Below are positions 41,390 to 46,329 of a stretch of 46,329 nt of DNA, piece by piece. The position numbers were made by a program, and so were the translations under genes. This DNA comes from Clostridiales bacterium. Lineage in GTDB: Bacteria > Bacillota > Clostridia > Lachnospirales > Cellulosilyticaceae. The stretch is from the NCBI GenBank assembly GCA_019418225.1, contig DYCF01000041.1:1-46329 (forward strand). Reading direction: 5' to 3'. Below the pieces are notes generated by a model, which was not told where the DNA came from, ran no database searches, and saw only the letters and a program-made list of their open reading frames with translations. How positions within the stretch are numbered: the first letter of the stretch is position 1; each line of letters opens with the position of its first letter.

Positions 41390-41713
41390 ATGGGTGTAGT
41401 AGAAAAATTTTTAGATGATTTAAAGGTTACAATCATCAGCACACTTAGAGAATTAATTCAAGAAGAAATACAACAACAAACAACCGACAAATGGTTGGAT
41501 AAAAAACAACTCGCTGAATATTGGGGAGTAAGTGTTAAATGGATTGATAATCATTTAGATGAAATACCACATTCTAAAACAATTCCTTGGAGATTTAAAA
41601 AATCACTAGCTGATGAATGGAGAATGGGTGAGCATAGAAAACTTGAAGTAGTTCAAAAAAGCAATGTGACTGTTAAAAACTACAAAAGTAATAATTTCAA
41701 GGTGGGTAATTAG
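41390..41713 (+). CDS. Small phage HTH (excisionase-like) protein
   Basis: The 107-residue protein has an N-terminal amphipathic helix (EKFLDDLKVTIISTLRELIQ) and a central winged HTH_17-type unit: WLDKKQLAEYWGVSVKWIDN, then PHSKTIPWRFKKSLADEWRM. This arrangement is typical of excisionase-like DNA-binding proteins. It could assist the integrase or regulate early genes. An AAAGGAG site precedes the ATG. Confidence 0.75.
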   Translation: MGVVEKFLDDLKVTIISTLRELIQEEIQQQTTDKWLDKKQLAEYWGVSVKWIDNHLDEIPHSKTIPWRFKKSLADEWRMGEHRKLEVVQKSNVTVKNYKSNNFKVGN

Positions 41714-41742
41714 TCAAGTACCCATTGAAAGGAGGTGAACAT

Positions 41743-41844
41743 TTGAAGCATTTAACAGTCGCAGCACTCATTATTTATGTATCATGGAAATTTGGACAAT
41801 CATGGATACATAAAAATGAGCAAGCAAAGGTCTATAAGAGATAA
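41743..41844 (+). CDS. 33-residue phage peptide
   Basis: TTG start after the excellent AAAGGAGGTGAAC site, reading MKHLTVAALIIYVSWKFGQS... The N-terminal half is hydrophobic and the tail basic, so it may insert in the membrane. The strong ribosome site is the main reason to believe it. Confidence 0.5.
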   Translation: MKHLTVAALIIYVSWKFGQSWIHKNEQAKVYKR

Positions 41845-41914
41845 AGACCTTAATAAAAAACATACAAGGTCATTATATCAGAAAAAAACAATTTTATAAA
41901 TAGAGAGGTTGAAA

Positions 41915-42757
41915 ATGGCTAAAAAATACTACTGGTTAAAGATGAAAGATGATTTTTTTAGGCAGAAGGAAATTAAAAAGATACGAAAAATAGCAGGTGG
42001 TGATACATATACAATTATCTATTTAAAATTAATGTTATTAAGTTTAAGGAATGAAGGTAGGTTATTTTTTGACGGGATAGAAGAAAGTATAGCCGAAGAA
42101 TTAGCATTAGAAATTGATGAAGATTCAACTAATGTTCAAACAGTTTTAGGATTACTAATTACAATGCACATCATAGAAGAAATTTCTGAAGGTGTAGAAA
42201 TAGCTAATATAAAACAATATATTGGTTCAGAAACTGCTGGAGCAGAAAGGACTAGAAGGTCAAGAGCTAAAAAACAATTAGAAGAACAAAAAATGTTACA
42301 ATGTAACACCAGTGTAACAAACTGTAACACAGAGATAGAGAAAGAGATAGAGAAAGAAATAGAGAAAGAAATAGAGAAAGAGATAGAACTTAACAGTTCT
42401 TGTGATGAAGAACCATCACCTAAAAAGATATCTATTAATTACAAACTTATTATCGAAGAATGGAACAGATTAGGATTAAGTCAAGTATCTAAAATAACAC
42501 CTAATAGCCAAAGACAAAAGATGTTAAAGGCTCGCATACGAGAACATGGACAAGAAGTTTTCATTCAAGCTATTAGAAATATATCACAATCAGATTTTCT
42601 CAAAGGAAAGAATGATCGTGGCTGGACCATAAGATTTGATTGGTTCATTAAACCAAATAATTTCCAAAAAGTCTTAGAGGGAAATTACACAACAAGCAGA
42701 GCAAATAAAGTTCAAAATGCTTCAAATGATACAGATGAACCATACATTCCATACTAG
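41915..42757 (+). CDS. Phage replisome organiser (N-terminal domain family)
   Basis: The 280-residue protein starts KKYYWLKMKDDFFRQKEIKK and continues YTIIYLKLMLLSLRNEGRLF and AEELALEIDEDSTNVQTVLG. This is the winged-helix N-terminal domain of phage replisome organisers, which bind the origin. A middle linker contains a run of EIEK repeats (about 139-158). The C-terminal part (MLKARIREHGQEVFIQAIRN, GWTIRFDWFIKPNNFQKVLE) is the helicase-loader contact domain. The helicase loader gene follows, as expected. I start at ATG 41915, 6 bases after AGAGGTTG. Confidence 0.9.
   Translation: MAKKYYWLKMKDDFFRQKEIKKIRKIAGGDTYTIIYLKLMLLSLRNEGRLFFDGIEESIAEELALEIDEDSTNVQTVLGLLITMHIIEEISEGVEIANIKQYIGSETAGAERTRRSRAKKQLEEQKMLQCNTSVTNCNTEIEKEIEKEIEKEIEKEIELNSSCDEEPSPKKISINYKLIIEEWNRLGLSQVSKITPNSQRQKMLKARIREHGQEVFIQAIRNISQSDFLKGKNDRGWTIRFDWFIKPNNFQKVLEGNYTTSRANKVQNASNDTDEPYIPY
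42332..42386 (+). repeat. 12-base tandem repeats in the replisome organiser gene
   Basis: AGAGATAGAGAA and close variants are repeated four to five times in frame and encode EIEKEIEKEIEKEIEKEIE. Changes by whole 12-base units would lengthen or shorten the linker without breaking the frame. Confidence 0.9.
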
Positions 42758-42766
42758 AGGTGAAAC

Positions 42767-43564
42767 ATGAACTTAACAGGAAACAGTAAACTTAAAGCAG
42801 CAATGGAGCGTATTAAGAATAAAGCGTATGTAAGTGATACAAAAAAGTACATATGTGAATTATGTAAAGATACAGGAGCAATAGCCATTACACATGATGG
42901 TAAAGAAATCCCAATGTTAGATGCAATAGGACAGATTAGGGTAAAAGTTTGTAAATGTGTCATAGAGAAGCAGATTCAAGAAAAGTTAAAGTGTACAGGC
43001 TTGAATATGGATGAATACAAAAATAAAAGCTTTGAAACTTTTAAGTGCGATACAGAGGAAGCCCAAAAGATGTATGACTTAGCACAATCATTCTTGAAAG
43101 ATGATGAAGCAAAAGGAATTGGTTTTTGGGGTAATAGTGGTACAGGAAAAACACATATATGCATTGCAATATGCAATGAACTGTTGAAAAAAGGTATATC
43201 ACACAAGTATTTCAATTACAGAAGAGACATACAAAGATTAATAGCACTTAGGTTTAAAGAAGAAGAGTACATTAAGGTACTAGATGAGTTTTTATCAGCA
43301 GAAGTATTGTATATAGATGATTTGTTTAAGCTCTCACAGAATAACGATGGGACATATAACAAGCAGGAGTTACAAATAATGTTTGATATTATCAATACAC
43401 GTTATCTTAACAAGAAAATAACTATTTTTTCAAGTGAATTAACAGTATCTGAAATAACAAAAATTGATAAAGCAATAGGGAGTCGCATTTTTGAGATTGT
43501 AGATCCATACGGTCTTAAACTTGAAGGCACCAATAGAAGATTTAAGGTAAGGGAAACAAGATGA
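42767..43564 (+). CDS. DnaC/IstB-type helicase loader ATPase
   Basis: The 265-residue protein has an N-terminal zinc site (ICELCKDTGAI and CKC, about 27-68) and an AAA+ domain. Walker A is GFWGNSGTGKTH at about 120-131, Walker B is VLYIDDLFK at about 181-189, and a sensor stretch (SSELTVSEI) and arginine finger follow. It loads the replicative helicase on the phage origin with the organiser protein encoded upstream. The start follows AGAGGTGAAAC. Its stop overlaps the next ATG. Confidence 0.92.
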   Translation: MNLTGNSKLKAAMERIKNKAYVSDTKKYICELCKDTGAIAITHDGKEIPMLDAIGQIRVKVCKCVIEKQIQEKLKCTGLNMDEYKNKSFETFKCDTEEAQKMYDLAQSFLKDDEAKGIGFWGNSGTGKTHICIAICNELLKKGISHKYFNYRRDIQRLIALRFKEEEYIKVLDEFLSAEVLYIDDLFKLSQNNDGTYNKQELQIMFDIINTRYLNKKITIFSSELTVSEITKIDKAIGSRIFEIVDPYGLKLEGTNRRFKVRETR

Positions 43565-43722
43565 ATGTTCAAGTTAACAAAGTGGTATTATGGGCTGTAA
43601 ATATTGCAGACAAATATCATGTTGGTGTTCAAGGAGTGATTGATAATTATCTCGTAGCTTATGAACAACTAGGGGATAGCAAAGAAGCAATGGCCTTCAT
43701 AGAGAGTGAATTAAAAAGGTGA
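43561..43722 (+). CDS. 53-residue phage protein
   Basis: It starts at an ATGA overlap with the helicase-loader stop and encodes MNVQVNKVVLWAVNIADKYH... A helical small protein with no known family, probably made by translational coupling. Confidence 0.55.
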   Translation: MNVQVNKVVLWAVNIADKYHVGVQGVIDNYLVAYEQLGDSKEAMAFIESELKR

Positions 43723-43729
43723 GGTAAGC

Positions 43730-44059
43730 ATGGATCTAACAGTAAAAAGTAGAGAAGAAAATATCTATTACCTGCAAGGAACAGAGCGCAGAATAGCAAT
43801 GGATAAAGAAAAATGAACAAGCCTTGTAGAAAAGCATATTAAAAACCATAACCACTATGCAATCTTAGAGAAGATAAAAGGCACAGTTAAGCTATGGAAT
43901 GATAAAGACAATATTCATGATATTGCATTAATTGTATATGCATCTAAGTATTGCAAAAGTGTGCAGGAGCTAAAGGCAGAAAAGGACAAAAAAGAAGCAA
44001 CATTCAACTTCAATGTCGTAAAAGATGACATGGGTAGCGACCAGTTGAAATTGTATTAG
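43730..44059 (+). pseudogene. Small phage gene interrupted by an in-frame TGA
   Basis: From ATG 43730 (GAGGTAAGC before it) the frame gives MDLTVKSREENIYYLQGTER... and stops at TGA 43814-43816. The same frame continues without a break for 80 more codons (TSLVEKHIKNHNHYAILEKI, later FNFNVVKDDMGSDQLKLY). That part has no ribosome site of its own. The simplest reading is one 109-residue protein with a nonsense mutation, perhaps CGA or TGG to TGA. The family is unknown. Confidence 0.6.
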
Positions 44060-44070
44060 AGAGGTGGAAA

Positions 44071-44427
44071 ATGGTTATTTTCAAAGATGACAAGCCATAT
44101 TTTGTTGAAGAGATTGAAGATTTAGCAGAGCTAATGGGTGAGGATGTTTTTGAGCAGGTTAAAGACTACATTGAAGAAAACTATGTTTCAAAAATTGAAA
44201 GACTTGAAGAGGAGATTGATGGGCTTGAAAGTGAGGTTGGAGAACGTGCAGATGAAGTTGAATCGTTGAAAGATGATGTTGAATATCTTCAAGAGAAATG
44301 TGACAAAAAATACGAAAGACTGAAAAGTGCAGTATCAGATTATTTAGATGTATTAGATGAAAGCGTATTAGATAAAAATCAAACTTATTACTTTGACAAG
44401 TTAGTTGAAGCACTAAAGGAGAATTAG
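44071..44427 (+). CDS. Acidic coiled-coil phage protein
   Basis: The 118-residue protein is mostly one heptad-repeat coiled coil at about 40-85 (SKIERLEEEIDGLESEVGER, VESLKDDVEYLQEKCDKKYE), very acidic at the N-terminus. No family is recognised. AGAGGTGG precedes the ATG. A DNA-mimic or scaffold role is possible but unsupported. Confidence 0.65.
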   Translation: MVIFKDDKPYFVEEIEDLAELMGEDVFEQVKDYIEENYVSKIERLEEEIDGLESEVGERADEVESLKDDVEYLQEKCDKKYERLKSAVSDYLDVLDESVLDKNQTYYFDKLVEALKEN

Positions 44428-44428
44428 G

Positions 44429-44656
44429 ATGGCAATTTACACAATCAAACTTGAAAGAGAAGTAAAACAAGAAAAATTACAAGCAGTAGCAAGTCAAATT
44501 GATGCACTTGAAGATAAACCAAGTGGCACATATGAATTAATCTGGGAGTTTGCAAGAACAGGGAAAGCAGTCAGCTATTGTAACGATAGGGTGTTATGGC
44601 TAGGTTGGCAGATGGAGAAGAATGGTGTGGCTGTGAATTGGTCTAAGAGTTCTTAA
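44429..44656 (+). CDS. 75-residue phage protein
   Basis: ATG one base after the previous stop, with AAGGAG at the end of that gene as its ribosome site. The protein begins MAIYTIKLEREVKQEKLQAV and has a compact mixed body with aromatics (YELIWEFARTG, VLWLGWQMEKNG). Unknown. Confidence 0.6.
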   Translation: MAIYTIKLEREVKQEKLQAVASQIDALEDKPSGTYELIWEFARTGKAVSYCNDRVLWLGWQMEKNGVAVNWSKSS

Positions 44657-44755
44657 AATCGTTTCTAAGACATTTTTACACATAAAGGTGAATAAAACTA
44701 CATAATAAATTAAAAAACGCAATACAAGAGAAAATAGAAGCAAAAGGAGTAAGTC

Positions 44756-44941
44756 GTGAAAAAAGATATGCTATATATGGCTGTTACACCTGATAAATAT
44801 GAGTTACCTATTTTTGTTGGTAATTCTACTGAAGTTGCAGAATGGGCAGGTATAACATTAAATGCTTTATACAGTTCTGTATATCACAAAAGAAGTGGTT
44901 CAGTTAATGGATATAAATTAGTAAAGGTTGAAATTAAATAA
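44756..44941 (+). CDS. 61-residue phage protein with GTG start
   Basis: GTG start after AAAAGGAG. The sequence MYMAVTPDKYELP-like start and STEVAEWAGITLNALYSSVY look like a small DNA-binding unit: the AEWAGITLNALYSSVY stretch resembles a helix-turn-helix used in phage-encoded regulators. Low certainty. About 100 bases before it (44657-44755) hold no clear gene. Confidence 0.6.
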   Translation: MKKDMLYMAVTPDKYELPIFVGNSTEVAEWAGITLNALYSSVYHKRSGSVNGYKLVKVEIK

Positions 44942-44966
44942 AATCAATTTTTGAGAGGATGGTTGT

Positions 44967-45260
44967 ATGGAATATATCAATTTTGCAGAAAGAGCTGCAG
45001 AAGCATTAAAAAAACTTTTAGATAGTGAAGAATTTAGAAATGCTTTAGATAAACTTCGTGATTTAGCAGTAACTTTAGAAGATGCACAAGCGTATATCGA
45101 AGAGATTAAAAAGAAAAGACATACATACATTCGAAAAATGAGTGTTATTAGCAAGAAAGCACTTAACATGATTAACTCTAAGGTTGTTAGAAGAAAAACG
45201 AATACAAGGGCACGTGAGAGCCATAAAAAGACTTTTAGTGAGGAGGAAGATGATGAATGA
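44967..45260 (+). CDS. 97-residue helical phage protein
   Basis: Starts after TTTTTGAGGAGGATGG, one of four repeated leader units. The N-terminal two-thirds are helical (AAEALKKLLDSEEFRNALDK) and the C-terminal third is basic then acidic (RRKTNTRARESHKKTFSEEE). Unknown. The next gene overlaps its stop by 4 bases. Confidence 0.6.
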   Translation: MEYINFAERAAEALKKLLDSEEFRNALDKLRDLAVTLEDAQAYIEEIKKKRHTYIRKMSVISKKALNMINSKVVRRKTNTRARESHKKTFSEEEDDE

Positions 45261-45469
45261 AAGAAAGAGTTATTCAAGTAAAGATACAAGCATCTGATAA
45301 CTATTGTACAAGCAGAGACACACAGAAAAGATGTAAACACATGAAAGAAACATATATGTGTAATCAGTTCTGCCAAGTGTTTAGAATGCAGCTTGATTTT
45401 GATGAAGAAGAAAAAGCGTATATCAGACCAGTTGAATGTATAGCTGCTGAGCAAGGTAAGTTTTTTTAA
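45257..45469 (+). CDS. 70-residue Cys-containing phage protein
   Basis: It overlaps the previous stop (ATGA) and has GAGGAGGAAG inside that gene as its ribosome site. Five cysteines (YCTSRDTQKRCKHM, MCNQFCQVF and VECIAAE) could form a small zinc or disulfide unit. Unknown. Confidence 0.6.
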   Translation: MKERVIQVKIQASDNYCTSRDTQKRCKHMKETYMCNQFCQVFRMQLDFDEEEKAYIRPVECIAAEQGKFF

Positions 45470-45496
45470 TAAAAGTTGATTTTGAGGAGGGTAAAT

Positions 45497-46069
45497 GTGA
45501 AGACAATTCATTACTTTAATTCAGATGCAGAAGCAAACGTTCCTGATGATGCAATAGAAAAGGAGAAAAAGCTAAGACAAACTTTATGTGGTTATGCAAG
45601 AAGAAATGTTGCGATTGATCCTAATAGAGTAACGTGTAAGGCATGTAAGATTGAATTAGCTAGAAAAGGTTATGAGCTTGGAAGAAATTTAACAGTCAAA
45701 GAAAAGCTAATGAATATCTATTTGAATTGCAGCACTAGAAAGTTCGCAAAAGTATTTAGTGAGTATGCTGAAAGTAGAAATATTAGCAAGTGGGATAGCA
45801 GGAAGAAAGATAACTCAAATTCATATTATGCAGAAGGTAAAGATGAATACTGGGATAGAGTTGATTGCAATATATATCTTCCAAAGAATGAAGAGTTAAG
45901 TCTTCATATAGTTTTAAGAAAAAAATCGTATTTGTTTATTGTTTTTCAAGATGAAACTATATTTGAATACGACAGAATAGAAGGAATAAAGACTTACGAA
46001 GAAGAAAAGCTTAATAAAGCTTTAGAAGTACATAGAAAGCTATTTAATATGCTATTAGCTAATAGCTAA
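45497..46069 (+). CDS. 190-residue phage protein
   Basis: I start at GTG 45497, 7 bases after TTGAGGAGG. A TTG at 45476 would put that site inside the gene. The N-terminal half has CGYARRNVAIDPNRVTCKAC, a possible zinc-binding Cys cluster. The C-terminal half is beta-rich (VDCNIYLPKNEELSLHIVLR). No family is recognised. Confidence 0.65.
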   Translation: MKTIHYFNSDAEANVPDDAIEKEKKLRQTLCGYARRNVAIDPNRVTCKACKIELARKGYELGRNLTVKEKLMNIYLNCSTRKFAKVFSEYAESRNISKWDSRKKDNSNSYYAEGKDEYWDRVDCNIYLPKNEELSLHIVLRKKSYLFIVFQDETIFEYDRIEGIKTYEEEKLNKALEVHRKLFNMLLANS

Positions 46070-46095
46070 TAAAAGATAATTTTGAGGAGGTACAT

Positions 46096-46248
46096 ATGAG
46101 TCAAAAGTATAGAGCGGTAATTGAGTTTACTCTTGATGAAGAAGATGAAGCAGCTAATGCAGAATATGCAGCTGACATAATGAATGAGTTAAAAGAAGTT
46201 GTAGAGTACAACTTAAATAAAGCAACTCTTGAAGAGGTAAATTATTAA
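46096..46248 (+). CDS. 50-residue acidic phage protein
   Basis: The ORF MSQKYRAVIEFTLDEEDEAA... follows TTTTGAGGAGG, another copy of the repeated leader. It is acidic and helical. The ribosome site and spacing between two other genes with the same leader support it. Confidence 0.6.
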   Translation: MSQKYRAVIEFTLDEEDEAANAEYAADIMNELKEVVEYNLNKATLEEVNY

Positions 46249-46274
46249 AAGTGATTTTTTGAGGAGGAAAACAT

Positions 46275-46329
46275 ATGAGTATTACATTTAAACAAACAAT
46301 TATTCACACGCTGGACTTACAAATGGGAA
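46275..46329 (+). CDS. Start of a further phage gene, cut by the window end
   Basis: ATG after TTTTGAGGAGGAAAACAT; the 18 visible codons read MSITFKQTIIHTLDLQMG. The start resembles nucleoid-associated (NdpA-like) proteins, which often begin with a similar ILHVLD phrase, but this is too short to be sure. Confidence 0.5.
   Translation, partial: MSITFKQTIIHTLDLQMG

Larger units (their letters stand above)
44938..46274 (+). repeat. Four copies of a leader/ribosome-site unit in the early operon
   Basis: The spacers at 44938-44966, 45467-45496, 46067-46095 and 46245-46274 share the pattern A-rich (AATAAAA or TTAAAA), TGATTTT or CAATTTT, TGAGGAGG, and then the start codon. Each begins within a few bases of the previous stop codon. 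The genes they serve are unrelated. Confidence 0.65.

Noticed and set aside
43814..43816. TGA as a selenocysteine codon
   Set aside because: No SECIS-like hairpin lies directly after it and the surrounding residues show no redox motif.
44918..45511. 197-codon minus-strand ORF in the prophage early region
   Set aside because: It opposes several small genes with good ribosome sites. Its Ser/Leu/Phe-rich content is what antisense of AT-rich helical genes gives.
1..46329. tRNA, rRNA, CRISPR arrays and insertion sequences
   Set aside because: No tRNA cloverleaf, rRNA, repeat-spacer array or transposase gene was seen on reading both strands. A dedicated scan could still find a tRNA missed by eye.

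Overview
The window looks like chromosomal DNA of a low-GC, anaerobic, plant-fibre-degrading Firmicute. It resembles the Lachnospiraceae, and Cellulosilyticum or a relative is my best guess. This rests on AT-rich codon use, strong AGGAGG ribosome sites, a secreted GH5/X2/CBM3 glycanase, a secreted CE2-type esterase, EFR1-type flavodoxin/ferredoxin genes, a BioW-BioF fusion and a 23S rRNA uracil methyltransferase. The species is inference; no rRNA or tRNA gene is visible.

Layout. 1-2.7 kb is a scrambled accessory stretch: a small XRE regulator operon, an unknown ORF, and remnants of a YebC/PmpR protein and of a DUF2500-like protein abutting a Cys-rich ORF. 3.4-5.9 kb is a biotin locus: a good BirA-type operator, a multi-span membrane protein and a fused BioW-BioF. 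6.0-6.7 kb holds two small regulatory or metal-fold genes. 6.9-9.9 kb is a 1015-residue modular GH5 mannanase-type enzyme. 10.4-18.9 kb is a TetR regulator divergent from a four-gene operon: an ACMSD-like amidohydrolase, a small unknown protein, an MMPL/RND exporter, and a very large secreted GLUG/coiled-coil surface protein that carries one frameshift.

18.9-24.8 kb is a run of small metabolic genes: two flavodoxin-type proteins, a TfoX C-terminal domain, a PNPOx-like protein, a 2'-5' RNA ligase-like protein, peptide deformylase, a cupin and an HD-domain protein. It is interrupted by a membrane protein carrying an in-frame stop and by a structured intergenic element. 24.9-28.7 kb holds a secreted CE2-type esterase converging on a cytoplasmic SGNH hydrolase and its overlapping LysR regulator. 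28.9-35.6 kb holds a zinc-ribbon protein, a twice-frameshifted gene, a methyltransferase-like gene, two GNAT acetyltransferases, two small ORFs, a PilZ protein and the 23S rRNA methyltransferase.

35.7 kb to the window end is the left part of a prophage. The lysogeny arm on the minus strand has an integrase, a decayed coiled-coil gene, a 53-residue ORF, an ImmA/IrrE-type protease and a CI-like repressor. It faces a rightward early operon with a Cro-like protein, a Rha/ORF6C-type protein, an antirepressor with an in-frame stop, an HTH protein, a replisome organiser, a DnaC-type loader and many small ORFs. The divergent cI/cro control region is readable, with three related palindromes and a near-consensus promoter. 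The prophage continues past the window.

A recurring theme is single-base damage. Three one-base deletions lie in or beside short homopolymers (16705, 29525, 29884), and three genes carry in-frame stops (20466, 40363, 43814). The first group could be sequencing error and needs checking against reads. The strongest candidates for undescribed biology are the MMPL exporter with its giant coiled-coil partner, the BirA-controlled membrane protein beside BioW-BioF, and the structured element near 20.9 kb.
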